Assembly (NCBI GenBank): GCA_964619585.1
Contig: CAZUCO010000002.1
Location: 62,001 to 126,000 of the forward strand
Source of the DNA: JASLCR01 sp964619585
GTDB taxonomy: Bacteria; Patescibacteriota; Saccharimonadia; Saccharimonadales; Saccharimonadaceae
Direction: 5' to 3'
Length of the DNA: 64,000 nt
In this document: positions 1-9,704 of the stretch, piece after piece
Layout of the letters: every line of letters starts with the position of its first letter
Position numbering within the stretch: the first letter of the stretch is position 1
The notes under the pieces: generated by a model
Databases searched by the model: none
Told to the model about the DNA's origin: nothing
The model's input: only the letters and a program-made list of their open reading frames with translations
Translations under genes and position numbers: made by a program

Positions 1-186
1 ACCGAACTATCTCGTCCGACTATCTCGCATCATTTAAGACTACTCAAAGAAGCCGGTCTCATCGTTGAGCAAAAACGGGGCCGTAAACGATACTACATAC
101 CATGCGGGAGTCAACATCTAGAATATGTCGAAGAACTTATAGTAGCGGTGCGCAAACTTGAACAACAGAAAAGGGGGATTCAATAA
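1..186 (+). CDS. ArsR-type winged-helix regulator, C-terminal part (5' end outside window)
   Basis: The window opens inside this gene; 61 codons remain. The readable protein contains SRPTISHHLRLLKEAGL followed by a wing-like VEQKRGRKRYYI, the recognition helix and beta-wing of ArsR/HTH_5 repressors. Its TAA overlaps the ATG of the next gene by one base (TAATG), so it is translationally coupled to the MMPL transporter. It probably regulates that transporter (inference). The effector site is not visible because the N-terminus is missing. Confidence 0.75.
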   Translation, partial: TELSRPTISHHLRLLKEAGLIVEQKRGRKRYYIPCGSQHLEYVEELIVAVRKLEQQKRGIQ

Positions 187-2582
187 TGGGAAAAGGACTA
201 CATAAACTAGGTGCATTTGCGTTTAAACATCCATGGCGAGTTATCGCAATCTGGTCAGTCATACTGGTGCTTCTTGGAGTGGGGGCGAGTCATTTTTTTA
301 AGCCACCGACAAACGCACTGACAATACCAGGCATTGAGGCGCAAAAAGGCATCGACAAGGCAAGTGAACTTTTCCCAAATGGAGGTAAAGGATCAGGTCG
401 TATCGTCTTTCACGTGTCTGATGGAAAGACCATTCCTGATCACAAGGCCGACATTGAGAGACTGACCAAGAAGATCGCTGATGTAGAAGGTGTATCACAG
501 GTGGTAAGTCCATTTGCAAGTGAGACATTTATCTCTAAAGACAAACGTATTGCCTATGCGCAGGTGCAGCTCAAAGAGAGCACGGGCTCCGTTGCGACCA
601 AGACGTTTGATGATGTGACAAAGAATGTCGAAGCTGCTCGTACTGGTGGTCTTGAAGTCGAGATGGGAGGAGACCTCATCAACAACACCCCCGGAGAGAT
701 ATTGGGTATCGGTGAAGTCGCCGGTGTACTACTTGCGCTTGTAGTGCTTGTTATCACGCTTGGTTCGCTGGTTGCAGCAGGTATGCCGATCGTGACTGCA
801 CTCGTGTCGATTGGTGTGAGCACTGCTGGTCTGTTTTCACTCAGCCAGCTCATAACGATCAACACCACCACTCCAGTATTGGCGATCATGCTTGGACTTG
901 CTGTCGGAATCGATTACTCATTATTTATTATCAGCAAGTATCGTTCGTATGTGCTCGCCGGCTATAGCTACAAAGTTGCAGCCGCACGATCGATTGGAAC
1001 AGCAGGCAATGCTGTTGTGTTTGCTGCATTGACGGTTGTGATTGCTCTGGCTTCACTCAGCTTGGTCAATATTCCATTCATGACGACTATGGGTCTTGCT
1101 GGAGCGGCAAGTATTGCAGTTGCTGCGGCTGTAGCAGTGACACTCGTACCCGCCTTGCTTCGCTTTGCTGGATCACGAGTATTTGGTAAAAAGACACGTG
1201 CCAAGGTTGTTGCAGCGCAAAAGCGAGGTCCAAAAAAGACCACGACGTTGAGTCATCAGACGATTTGGTACAAATGGGGCGAAGGTGTAACAAAACGACC
1301 ATGGCTTGTACTGGCTGCGGCAGTAGTGTTGATTGCGTCAATCGCGTTTCCGGTAAAGCATCTTGAGCTTGGTCTACCAACCGATCAATATGCCGCCCAT
1401 GGTAGCACAGAGCGAAAAGCATATGACCTGCTAACAAAAGGTTTTGGTCAAGGTTTCAACGGACCCCTTACGCTGGTAGTTGAGGATCTGCCAGCTGTCA
1501 GCCAGGCTGACAAAGATGCAATTCGTTTGCAGGCAATGAAAGAGTTTAACAAACAAATTGCAGCCGCAAAGACAAAACAGGAAACTTATTTTGCTACAAA
1601 AGCAGCTCAGGCTATAACTTATGAACAGCAGATGGCGCTTCAGCAGGAGGTTGCAGCTGCTGAGGCAAAAGGCGCCGAACAGTACAAGGCTGGACTCGCG
1701 AAAGTCGAGCAAACGGTGAATCAATATGCAAAGTTTTCGCAACTTAAGAAAGTTGCCGACAAGGTTAGCCATGAAGCAAATGTCGAACAAGTATTACCAG
1801 CTATGGTGACAGACAAGGGTACGGCAGGGATTATTCAGGTGACGCCAAAGTCTGCACCAACTGATCAGCAGACTATCAATCTCATCGAACATTTCCGTAG
1901 TTCGAATACGCAAGCAAAGATTGCCGACGGCAAAAATATCTCCATTGCCGTGACGGGTTCAACAGCCTTGCAGACCGATATCAACAAGAAGCTTGCCGCT
2001 GCGTTACCGCAATATCTTGCAGTAGTAGTAGGGCTATCACTTGTACTTCTGATTGTTGCATTCCGTTCGATTCTGGTGCCAGTTAAGGCGACACTAGGAT
2101 TCTTGCTCTCAGTACTTGCAATGTTTGGTGCGTTGGTAGCAGTGTTCCAGTGGGGTTGGTTCGGCATTGCCGAGGCGCCTGGGCCGATCGTTAGCTTCAT
2201 ACCAATCATCGCAACAGGTATTCTGTTTGGCCTTGCAATGGATTACGAGTTTTTCCTTGTGTCGGGAATGCACGAAGCGTACACTCACGACAGATCGAAA
2301 GATGCACGTGCGGCTGTGGTCCGAGGATTTGCGGCAGGGAGTAAGGTTGTTACTGCGGCAGGGATTATTATGGTGAGTGTCTTTGCTGGTTTCATCTCTA
2401 ACCATGACGCAACAGTGCAAGCAATCGGCTTTGGCTTAGCGATTGGTATCCTGGTCGATGCGTTCCTAGTGCGAATGACAATTGTTCCTGCAGTGATGAC
2501 TTTGCTTGGACGAGCTGCCTGGTGGCTTCCGAAATCACTCGACAAACGTCTGCCGCATGTTTCAATTGAAGGCGAAGACTAG
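186..2582 (+). CDS. MMPL/RND-superfamily membrane transporter
   Basis: A 798-residue RND-type exporter of the MMPL/YdfJ class in the cytoplasmic membrane. It has two homologous halves. Each starts with one transmembrane helix and an external loop and ends with a multi-helix bundle; the signature GIDY lies near residue 241 and AMDY near 683. The second external loop (about 430-560) is unusually rich in Ala, Lys, Gln and Glu and reads as a coiled coil. Family members export lipids or drugs, but the substrate here cannot be told. The start codon overlaps the upstream ArsR stop, giving a regulator-pump operon. Confidence 0.85.
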   Translation: MGKGLHKLGAFAFKHPWRVIAIWSVILVLLGVGASHFFKPPTNALTIPGIEAQKGIDKASELFPNGGKGSGRIVFHVSDGKTIPDHKADIERLTKKIADVEGVSQVVSPFASETFISKDKRIAYAQVQLKESTGSVATKTFDDVTKNVEAARTGGLEVEMGGDLINNTPGEILGIGEVAGVLLALVVLVITLGSLVAAGMPIVTALVSIGVSTAGLFSLSQLITINTTTPVLAIMLGLAVGIDYSLFIISKYRSYVLAGYSYKVAAARSIGTAGNAVVFAALTVVIALASLSLVNIPFMTTMGLAGAASIAVAAAVAVTLVPALLRFAGSRVFGKKTRAKVVAAQKRGPKKTTTLSHQTIWYKWGEGVTKRPWLVLAAAVVLIASIAFPVKHLELGLPTDQYAAHGSTERKAYDLLTKGFGQGFNGPLTLVVEDLPAVSQADKDAIRLQAMKEFNKQIAAAKTKQETYFATKAAQAITYEQQMALQQEVAAAEAKGAEQYKAGLAKVEQTVNQYAKFSQLKKVADKVSHEANVEQVLPAMVTDKGTAGIIQVTPKSAPTDQQTINLIEHFRSSNTQAKIADGKNISIAVTGSTALQTDINKKLAAALPQYLAVVVGLSLVLLIVAFRSILVPVKATLGFLLSVLAMFGALVAVFQWGWFGIAEAPGPIVSFIPIIATGILFGLAMDYEFFLVSGMHEAYTHDRSKDARAAVVRGFAAGSKVVTAAGIIMVSVFAGFISNHDATVQAIGFGLAIGILVDAFLVRMTIVPAVMTLLGRAAWWLPKSLDKRLPHVSIEGED

Positions 2583-2584
2583 AA

Positions 2585-4804
2585 CTAGTAACGTTGTGAT
2601 CGTTTGCGGACAACCCCAATAAAAAGGATGCCAATGCCGCTAGCCACAACGGTAGTTAGCAAAATATATATAGGGGTGTTACTGGCTATACCAGTGTCTG
2701 GTGCACGTGGTGCTGGACCAGTAGGACGTGTCGGGTTCGCAGGATTAGTCGGTGGTTGTTCAGCGTCTACCAAACTTGCTACTCGTGCATAGAATAACTC
2801 AGCGGGTAAGCTTGCAGTAGTAGTGCCCCGTGGAATCATCTTGGCGTTGGCTGTATCAGCTCGACCAAACCAGACAGTTGCAAGATCACTCATGGGACTT
2901 GCGAGTATCAGTGTGATTTGACGAGCGCTTGTTCGCGTCGCGCTCGAAATGGTCTGATCCTGTCCACTACGATCGCGTACCGTAAATGCCGTTACATCAT
3001 AGGTATCGCCGTCATTTCCCCTAAGGTCCTTGTCGTAGTTTATGACAATTTTGGTGCCATCATCTGATTGTCGAAGTTGCGTCATGATAGGTCCTCGAGC
3101 AACAGCGCCTCCATAGAAATCGTCCTGCAGAGCGAGCCACCAGCGCTCTGCGAGTGTTCGGACGTCAGTTTCACTACGGTAATGGGCACCATCGCCGCCT
3201 TCGTCGGCAAAATCAACGTCGTATGCGGTAGCCCCAGGTAAGATGTTGGGATTATCCGCCCAGGCTTCGTAGTGTGCCTCACGTATTTGATCAACGTATG
3301 TTTGCCATGTCTGATCCCCATATTGGTATTCGCCCATTACTGCCGTCACAAGCGGTACGTTGAAGTCATTACGTATAGCTTGGGCGAGAGCATCGAGCCG
3401 TTGGCGGTAATACGCTTTGTCATATCCGCGTATTGCGTCAGCCTCGCCTTGCCACCAGAGCACTGCTTTTACCCCTCCAACTTCATTGATGCGTCGCTTC
3501 ATCGAACCATAGAGTGTATCTCGTGAATTGTTAGGAGCCCACTGAGCTATCTCTGAGCCTCCAAGTGAGGTCGGAATAAAGGCAACGGGTATGTTTTCAT
3601 TCTCCATAATGCGTGTTCCTACCACATCCCAGACAGAGCCAGACGGATACTCCCCGGATACAGGATCACGTTGTTGGTAACTCGTATCAGAGTTGGCATT
3701 CATCTCCATCCAGACATCACCATTCGTGTAGAGGCCAGCTTTGATTGTCGGGTGACTGCTCTCAACTGGTAGTGCATACCCCGAAGCGTTACTTTGTCCA
3801 GCAATAACATAGACATCACCAATGCCAACATATTGGACAGATGAGGTAGCCCCTGTACCTATGGCTCTGACTTCAAGTGTGCCTTGGCCTGTTGCCTGGC
3901 CCGTTAAAGTGCCGCTATACTGCTCGCCACTTGGACTAGAGTCAATCACTTGCCATGGGCCACCATTCCATCGGGCTTCGATTGCAGTAGGGGAACCGGT
4001 AAAGAAGCCATTTATATTGATGCTAGCCTGATTATTGCCATCACGTTGGATAACTTGATAATTACGAGGACTCTCAATGCTGATAGCAGTTTCGGCCGTG
4101 CCAATCGCAACCTGATCAATATGAATTGCATCTAGGCTAGCGATACTCCAGGCATCAGTAAATACGGCCGTGCCACTTGGATGAGTAGCAAGGACATCAA
4201 AATAGGTCAGTAGCTGATTAAACGTAGACCCATTGCTTGATTCTTCTAGCACGAAATAAGTTCCAATCATGGTAACTCGGTAATAGTGGTCGGGATTCTG
4301 TGTCCAGTTTGCTTCCGCGAGCACAGTCATTCTGCCATTGAGAAAGCTAGCTAGTACAACTTTGTTCCGATATTGAGGAAGCTGAGAGGTCGCACCATAA
4401 AAAGACAGGTAATAACCTTCCTGTTGGGTATTTTGACGGATCCCCACACCCCACACATTGTTGGTATCGGTCATGGCGGTACGCCACTGTATCTGTGTGT
4501 TAACCGTTGTGTAAGGCACATCACTAAGTCGTGTGACAGTCGCTGGGGTTCCTGTGGCTGTCATCGAGCGTGTTACTGATCCAAGAGACTTACCAAGTGT
4601 CGGGTCATTCTCAACGGCAGAACTACCTGCAACGGCCTGAGTCCTTGCGGCAGGTGCTCCGATGGTATCTGCGTTAAATGTATAGCCATAATTTGCAGCT
4701 TGAACGAGTTGAGCTGATTGGAATGTCACGAGTACCGCAACAAATAAGCCTGCAAAGACAGCAAACCTACTATTCATCCACCTCTTTTTTGTTTGAATGT
4801 TCAT
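2585..4804 (-). CDS. Secreted SGNH/sialate O-acetylesterase-like protein with sortase-type anchor
   Basis: A 739-residue surface protein. The start is placed at the ATG preceded by AGGGGAC. A signal peptide (about 8-38, ending LVQAA) leads into a beta-rich region, then a SASA-type SGNH hydrolase. Visible blocks are AGQSN with the nucleophilic Ser near 338, WWQGEAD near 450 and DGAHY with the catalytic His near 540. The C-terminus has PRAPDTG near 700, a hydrophobic helix and RKRSQRY, a variant LPXTG sorting signal. It likely deacetylates an external glycan while wall-anchored (inference). It converges on the MMPL gene with 2 bases between stops. Confidence 0.75.
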   Translation of the reverse strand: MNIQTKKRWMNSRFAVFAGLFVAVLVTFQSAQLVQAANYGYTFNADTIGAPAARTQAVAGSSAVENDPTLGKSLGSVTRSMTATGTPATVTRLSDVPYTTVNTQIQWRTAMTDTNNVWGVGIRQNTQQEGYYLSFYGATSQLPQYRNKVVLASFLNGRMTVLAEANWTQNPDHYYRVTMIGTYFVLEESSNGSTFNQLLTYFDVLATHPSGTAVFTDAWSIASLDAIHIDQVAIGTAETAISIESPRNYQVIQRDGNNQASININGFFTGSPTAIEARWNGGPWQVIDSSPSGEQYSGTLTGQATGQGTLEVRAIGTGATSSVQYVGIGDVYVIAGQSNASGYALPVESSHPTIKAGLYTNGDVWMEMNANSDTSYQQRDPVSGEYPSGSVWDVVGTRIMENENIPVAFIPTSLGGSEIAQWAPNNSRDTLYGSMKRRINEVGGVKAVLWWQGEADAIRGYDKAYYRQRLDALAQAIRNDFNVPLVTAVMGEYQYGDQTWQTYVDQIREAHYEAWADNPNILPGATAYDVDFADEGGDGAHYRSETDVRTLAERWWLALQDDFYGGAVARGPIMTQLRQSDDGTKIVINYDKDLRGNDGDTYDVTAFTVRDRSGQDQTISSATRTSARQITLILASPMSDLATVWFGRADTANAKMIPRGTTTASLPAELFYARVASLVDAEQPPTNPANPTRPTGPAPRAPDTGIASNTPIYILLTTVVASGIGILFIGVVRKRSQRY

Positions 4805-4881
4805 TTTTGTCCCCTTGACTAATGCTATTTTAGCATAAACTCTATGAGTGATAAAGCACGGCGCACTAAAGAGGGTAATGA

Positions 4882-4910
4882 TTGACAATAGACAGTAAAT
4901 ATGTTAGATT
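4882..4910 (+). promoter_or_regulatory. Sigma-70 promoter, leaderless type
   Basis: TTGACA at 4882-4887 is followed after 17 bases by TAGATT at 4905-4910, and the ATG begins 10 bases further at 4921. There is no Shine-Dalgarno. The -35 box overlaps an earlier in-frame ATG at 4882, which argues that the true protein start is 4921. Confidence 0.6.
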
Positions 4911-4920
4911 AAACATAGTT

Positions 4921-5727
4921 ATGGTAAATCAAAAATCAACACAGATTCGTAGTCCGGAACTCGCATGGGAGATGGCCCGGGCCGAGAAGACACATATGGA
5001 GAAAGTGGTTGAAGGTGGCAGATCAGAAGAGGAAGTCCATGCCCTTCGAAGGGCTGCAAACCTTGCTGGTATAGCTGCTGCACGACAGTATATTCAAGAG
5101 CTGCAAGAAAACGTAAATTGGCACGACGATACGATACCTAATTATGAGGATGAGACGTTCCAGGCTAAGCTTAGTATCCCTATCGAAGAATTACTCCTGG
5201 GATCGCATTTGCCTCAGGATGAGGCGATGGCAAATCGTACCTCTCGTCAGCTTCGGTTGCAAAAGGTTCATACCCTCAGGGATCTACTCTTACTTGGTAA
5301 AAACGAAGTTAAGCATATGCGAAACATAGGGGACAGATCTCTTAACTTAATTGACGACTCTATCCATGCTGAGCTAGGAGATAGCGTGGTTTGGCCAGAC
5401 AAAAAAACGATCGATCTTGAGACTATCGCTAAGCTATGTACCAGTCTGGACCAAGTACCGCTTTCTCTTGTAGGCATTCGCATCGAGGCGTCTAACTATT
5501 TAGGTAAGGAGTCCGAGGAATTTATTTATCTACGTGATGTTATTGATACTCCTGATGAGAAGCTAGCCTATGTAATGAGAGATAAGGACAAACTGAATCA
5601 GGAAGAGGGCGGCACAGAGAGGGGTGCGCCTAATTTCGTAAAAGCAGATCGCGTAAAAACTCAGGCCCGAGAAGTTGCCCGTAGATTTGCTTCACTGAGG
5701 GCGGAAAGACAAAGTGCCACTTTGTAA
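4921..5727 (+). CDS. Protein with RNA polymerase alpha-CTD-like domain
   Basis: A 268-residue soluble protein. Residues about 85-155 read like the alpha subunit C-terminal domain: PIEELLLGS, then a LxKVHTLRDLLLLGKNEV segment and MRNIGDRSLNLID, matching the helix-hairpin-helix pattern of RpoA (vRNLGrkSleEi). The N-terminal 80 residues are helical and charged. The C-terminal 110 residues are of no family I recognise and end in a basic tail. It could contact DNA or the transcription machinery (inference). The genuine rpoA, with its N-terminal dimerisation domain, is not this gene. Confidence 0.55.
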   Translation: MVNQKSTQIRSPELAWEMARAEKTHMEKVVEGGRSEEEVHALRRAANLAGIAAARQYIQELQENVNWHDDTIPNYEDETFQAKLSIPIEELLLGSHLPQDEAMANRTSRQLRLQKVHTLRDLLLLGKNEVKHMRNIGDRSLNLIDDSIHAELGDSVVWPDKKTIDLETIAKLCTSLDQVPLSLVGIRIEASNYLGKESEEFIYLRDVIDTPDEKLAYVMRDKDKLNQEEGGTERGAPNFVKADRVKTQAREVARRFASLRAERQSATL

Positions 5728-5751
5728 GTATAGCGGACTCTGGCCCATATA

Positions 5752-5780
5752 ATAACACCTGCTCATAAAGCAGGTGTTAT
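5752..5780. terminator. Bidirectional hairpin terminator
   Basis: A perfect 11-bp stem, ATAACACCTGC / GCAGGTGTTAT, with a 7-base loop lies between two convergent genes. Confidence 0.75.
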
Positions 5781-5793
5781 GTTATCGACACAT

Positions 5794-6495
5794 TTAATAT
5801 ATATAATAGAATGTACTCGCAGACACAGTGCGCTGACTTACCTTACCAAAGCCGATGTAGTTCATTTCTGAGACCGTGACAGTACCGTTGCTATTGACGC
5901 TTTCGACATATGCCACATGGCCAGCTTGTTCGGCAACGGCACCCACTCGAGGGGTCGCACCGGTCTTGTAGCCGCGTGCTGCTGCATTCCCGGCCCATTG
6001 TCCGCCATTCCCCAGCATGTTAGGTAGGTCGGGGCGACGATCCTTGACGTACCAGGTACAGTTGCCTGCATAGTAGGTATTACCGCCATTGCCAGAAGCG
6101 GCGTAAGCAACTGACTGACTTGATGAGTTATAGCCGTAAACGCTGTTCTGGCTACTTTGGCTATAGGTTGGTTGAGTGACTACTGTAGACGCCGCAGAGT
6201 ACGATGCGAAACGATTCGGTAGCTTTTCTTTTTTTGTAGGGATTCTAACCTTGTCACCAACATCAATCTGGTCTGGGTTGGCAATACTCTTGTTGGCATT
6301 AAATAGCTGTACATAGGTTGTATGGTACTTTTCGGCGATCGATGTAAGTGTTTCGCCGGCTTTAACAGTTACTATTTTTGTTTGCTGCTTGGCTTTTTTA
6401 TTAGTAGTATCGGATTTAGCCGATACCGAGTCAGCGCTAAAAAGCACACTGATACTAATGGCGCTGAGCGCCACAAGTGTAATTAGACGTTTCAT
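5794..6495 (-). CDS. LysM-CHAP peptidoglycan hydrolase, secreted
   Basis: A 233-residue exported wall hydrolase. The start follows a strong TAAGGAGGA site. A signal peptide (1-26, ending VSAK) is followed by one LysM (about 38-86: VKAGETLTSIAEKYHTT ... VGDKVRIP), a Ser/Tyr/Gln-rich linker, then a CHAP domain (about 130-233). In the CHAP domain GNCTWYVK carries the catalytic Cys and GHVAYVESV the catalytic His. LysM binds glycan and CHAP acts as amidase or endopeptidase. Likely roles are growth and division or attack on neighbouring cells; the sequence does not decide. Confidence 0.85.
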   Translation of the reverse strand: MKRLITLVALSAISISVLFSADSVSAKSDTTNKKAKQQTKIVTVKAGETLTSIAEKYHTTYVQLFNANKSIANPDQIDVGDKVRIPTKKEKLPNRFASYSAASTVVTQPTYSQSSQNSVYGYNSSSQSVAYAASGNGGNTYYAGNCTWYVKDRRPDLPNMLGNGGQWAGNAAARGYKTGATPRVGAVAEQAGHVAYVESVNSNGTVTVSEMNYIGFGKVSQRTVSASTFYYIY

Positions 6496-6700
6496 GTTCC
6501 TCCTTATACCACCTTCACCAGTCGTCTCATTAGGGTGAAAGCATACTATTTGTGCTTTTTGATCAAATGTTTCAAAAAACACAATGACAATCCTATCTAT
6601 TTAGGACTTAAGAGTCAATCATAAAACTAGATAAATGCAAACCTCTAGAGGCCAAAGGGTGTTATAGAATTAACAACATAAACAAAATATACATTACCTG

Positions 6701-6730
6701 TTGACATACATTTCATACTTTTGATACTAT
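6701..6730 (+). promoter_or_regulatory. Promoter of the AbrB-MFS operon
   Basis: TTGACA (6701-6706), an 18-base spacer, then TACTAT (6725-6730). The ATG at 6739 is 8 bases beyond the -10, so the transcript would be nearly leaderless. Confidence 0.6.
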
Positions 6731-6738
6731 ATATACAT

Positions 6739-6993
6739 ATGAATCATCCAATGAATGACAAGAAGCTCTACGGTACCGCTACAGTCGGTACGAAAGGTCA
6801 GATTGTTATTCCTGCTGAAGCACGGGAGGAGCTAGGGCTGCAGGCTGGAGATAAGTTGTACATCGCAGGCTCAGTTTCAAAAAAAGTTCTCTTCTGTCTA
6901 AGGGAGGAGCAACTTGAAGCACTCATCGCAAAGATTACGAGTGATGCTGAAGCAGCAAAAGAGATACTAAGTAACGCAAAACAAGAAAGATAG
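6739..6993 (+). CDS. AbrB/SpoVT-family swapped-hairpin DNA-binding protein
   Basis: An 84-residue transcription factor. The core GTATVGTKGQIVIPAEAREELGLQAGDKL is the swapped-hairpin AbrB fold; a helical tail rich in Ala and Glu follows. Start 6739 is favoured because it fits the promoter; an internal ATG at 6751 is an alternative. It ends 5 bases before the MFS transporter, so it may autoregulate the pump operon (inference). Confidence 0.8.
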   Translation: MNHPMNDKKLYGTATVGTKGQIVIPAEAREELGLQAGDKLYIAGSVSKKVLFCLREEQLEALIAKITSDAEAAKEILSNAKQER

Positions 6994-6998
6994 TATAT

Positions 6999-8684
6999 AT
7001 GCATCATCATTTAAGCCTTCGGGGCAAATTAGTTATTATGTTTTCGGTTATGGCCAGCCTCTTTTTGGTTGCGCTTGATCAGACCATTGTTTCAACGGCA
7101 CTAGGAAAGATCGTTGAGGAGTTTAATGCCTTTGACCAGCTTAGCTGGATTGTAACGGCATACCTTTTGACAACTACCGTCACCGTACCAATCGCTGGTA
7201 AACTATCAGACCTATTTGGTCGACGTTTAATTTTGCTTGTTGGTGTGGCGGTGTTTGGCATAGCATCACTGCTGAGTGGTATGGCCGGTACGGTAGATCA
7301 GCTGATCTGGGCACGTGCGGTCCAAGGTATCGGTGGTGGTATCATCACAGCCAATGCTTTCACAATTATTGGTGACTTGTTTGCAGCCCGCGAACGTGGT
7401 CGTTGGCAAGGACTTTTTGGTGCGGTATTTGGCATCGCTTCAGTCATTGGACCACTACTTGGTGGGTGGTTAACTGATGGCCATGGGCTGTTTGGTATCA
7501 CAACTGATTGGCGCTGGACATTCTTTATCAATGTGCCTGTCGCAGTTGTAGCGTTTGCTTTGATCGCGATTTTTACTCCGTCACTTAAGCACGCCAAGAA
7601 GCCCAAGATTGACTATGCTGGAGCTGGGCTACTCGCACTCGCACTCGCAACACTTGTGTTAGCGGTTGATAATACTGAGAATATTTTTGCTGGTGTGATG
7701 GACTGGGCGAACATCTCACTGACCACGCTTCGTGTTATTATGGCGGGTATTATTGCACTGAGCGTAGGAGCGCTTATATATGTAGAGAAACGAGCTCAGC
7801 AGCCTACACTACCACTCAAGAATTTCGCCAATGTGAATTTCCTCCGTATTGTTGGGGTGTCGATCCTGTTCGGTGTTGGTTTTATGGGCTCGATTCTGTA
7901 CCTCACACAGTTTAATCAGCAGGTATTTGGCGCTAGTCCAACAGAGAGCGGCCTCATGCTTCTGCCTATGATGGCTGGTATTATGACGACAAGTATTGGC
8001 TCTGGGCAGATCATATCTCGAGTTGGTCGATACAAGATCTTTATGCAGATCGGTATTGTGGTCGCCACCATCATGATTGCGCTTCTGACTACGCTGACAC
8101 CAGAGACTCCATACTGGCATGAGGCTATCATGATGTTCGGTGTTGGTCTTGGCCTTGGGCTTGTGATGCCGGTACTCAATATTGCAGTCCAAAATGAGTT
8201 CAAGCAATCTGAGCTCGGTGTGGCAACAAGCTCGGTGCAGCTATTCCGGGGACTGGGTTCGACAGTGGGAATCGCGGTATTCGGCGCCCTACTTACGAGT
8301 GGGATCACAGCACATCTCGCAAATATTGAAAACGATGCGTATGTTAAGTCGCTAGCAAGTAGCCCGGCAGCAAAGCAGATTGGTGATTTGTCTGACTCCA
8401 ACACGCTCCTCACACTCAACACACCTGACGTCAAACAAAAGGTTCGTGATGGATTTGAGCAGTCAACTTCAAAGTTGCCTGAGCAGATGCGTAAACAGGC
8501 TCAAGAAACGTTTAACAAAAACCAATCTGAATATTCAAGTAAGGTTACGCATGCTTTCTCTGAATCTCTTCGTACTTTGTTTATCATTTCAGCTGCAACT
8601 ATGGCACTAGCATCACTCTTTGTCTTTACGCTGAAAGAACGCGAGCTTAAGCACGCAAGTCCAGAAGCCACGCCTGGCGAGTAA
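6999..8684 (+). CDS. MFS drug exporter of the DHA2 (EmrB/QacA) type
   Basis: A 561-residue, 14-helix proton antiporter. Visible marks are LDQTIVSTAL in helix 1, motif A GKLSDLFGRR, motif B RAVQGIGGG and motif C GPLLGGWLTD. A polar external segment (about 455-520) precedes the last helix and a charged C-terminal tail. It is the second gene of the AbrB operon. Substrate unknown. A second in-frame ATG at 7038 is a possible alternative start, but it would shorten helix 1. Confidence 0.85.
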   Translation: MHHHLSLRGKLVIMFSVMASLFLVALDQTIVSTALGKIVEEFNAFDQLSWIVTAYLLTTTVTVPIAGKLSDLFGRRLILLVGVAVFGIASLLSGMAGTVDQLIWARAVQGIGGGIITANAFTIIGDLFAARERGRWQGLFGAVFGIASVIGPLLGGWLTDGHGLFGITTDWRWTFFINVPVAVVAFALIAIFTPSLKHAKKPKIDYAGAGLLALALATLVLAVDNTENIFAGVMDWANISLTTLRVIMAGIIALSVGALIYVEKRAQQPTLPLKNFANVNFLRIVGVSILFGVGFMGSILYLTQFNQQVFGASPTESGLMLLPMMAGIMTTSIGSGQIISRVGRYKIFMQIGIVVATIMIALLTTLTPETPYWHEAIMMFGVGLGLGLVMPVLNIAVQNEFKQSELGVATSSVQLFRGLGSTVGIAVFGALLTSGITAHLANIENDAYVKSLASSPAAKQIGDLSDSNTLLTLNTPDVKQKVRDGFEQSTSKLPEQMRKQAQETFNKNQSEYSSKVTHAFSESLRTLFIISAATMALASLFVFTLKERELKHASPEATPGE

Positions 8685-8724
8685 GAGTAGCCGAGAACGC
8701 GTAAACACGCTATACTGCTTATGA

Positions 8725-9654
8725 ATGTTGGCGTACTATACTAAGCGCTCACCGGGTGAGGAATTTGAACAGATTCATAAACCGCTACGAAGTGGTGTAT
8801 GGGTTGATGCGAATAATATATCGACTGATGAGCTTGATGAGCTTGTCAGTCGATATCGACTAGCGCGCAATATCGTTTATGATGTTCGTGACCGCCAAGA
8901 ACTGCCTCGCGTGGAATTCTTTGGTGAAGACACCTATGTATTCCTGCGTTCACCGTGGCTCGCCAATTCTGGTCGCGTTGTGACAACTCCACTGCTTGCT
9001 ATTGTTCGCCCAAGCCAATTCTTTACACTTGGGACTCGAGACACAGTTTCACCCGAGGCAGTTGCGGCAACCACATTACCACGATCTACCAATGATACTG
9101 CTGACTTGTTACTAGGTGTCATCGCGAGCTGCGTCGCAGAGTATCAAGAATTGCTTCGCCATACCGAGCGAAGCATCAATGATACCGGTAATCGTTTACG
9201 TACACACGAGGTCGTCAATCGTGATTTTATCCATTTTGTGACCGTTGAAGACAATCTAACGGCGTACCGCATGAGCCTTGATGGTATTCTCACTGTTGTT
9301 AGGCGCCTTCAGTCAACTGATCGTGTAAAACATATAAATGGGCATGAGGCTCTCGACGATATTGCTCTGCAAATACAGCAACTACTTGTTGCTGTTGAAA
9401 GCTACAGTGGTCGCGTTGAGAGTATTCGGAACGCTTATTCGACAATTGCCAACAATACATTGAACCAACGCATGAAGACACTGACCGTGCTGACAGTACT
9501 TATTACGCTGCCAAACGTGTTTTATGGTATGTATGGGATGAATGTCGCGTTACCATTTGCGGATGCGCCTTGGGCATATGCCGCTGTGGTGGGATTTACG
9601 ATAGTTCTCGCTGTCGTTGTATATATCATCGCCAAGCGTCTTAAAGTGTTCTAG
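8725..9654 (+). CDS. corA: CorA-family divalent cation transporter
   Basis: A 309-residue protein with the CorA layout: a large cytoplasmic N-terminal domain with long helices (about 125-245), two C-terminal transmembrane helices, and the pore signature YGMYGMN near 270 followed by the short external loop. It imports Mg2+ or a related ion. TATACT at 8711-8716 lies 8 bases before the ATG and no Shine-Dalgarno is present. Confidence 0.85.
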   Translation: MLAYYTKRSPGEEFEQIHKPLRSGVWVDANNISTDELDELVSRYRLARNIVYDVRDRQELPRVEFFGEDTYVFLRSPWLANSGRVVTTPLLAIVRPSQFFTLGTRDTVSPEAVAATTLPRSTNDTADLLLGVIASCVAEYQELLRHTERSINDTGNRLRTHEVVNRDFIHFVTVEDNLTAYRMSLDGILTVVRRLQSTDRVKHINGHEALDDIALQIQQLLVAVESYSGRVESIRNAYSTIANNTLNQRMKTLTVLTVLITLPNVFYGMYGMNVALPFADAPWAYAAVVGFTIVLAVVVYIIAKRLKVF

Positions 9655-9669
9655 GCATAGTGCTATTGG

Positions 9670-9698
9670 TTGTACTTTCTAGACAGGCTTGATACTAT
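9670..9698 (+). promoter_or_regulatory. Promoter of an orphan short transcription unit
   Basis: TTGTAC (9670-9675), 17 bases, TACTAT (9693-9698). The expected start is near 9705. It lies in a 341-base stretch (9655-9995) without a recognised gene. Confidence 0.5.
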
Positions 9699-9704
9699 GG
9701 TCCT

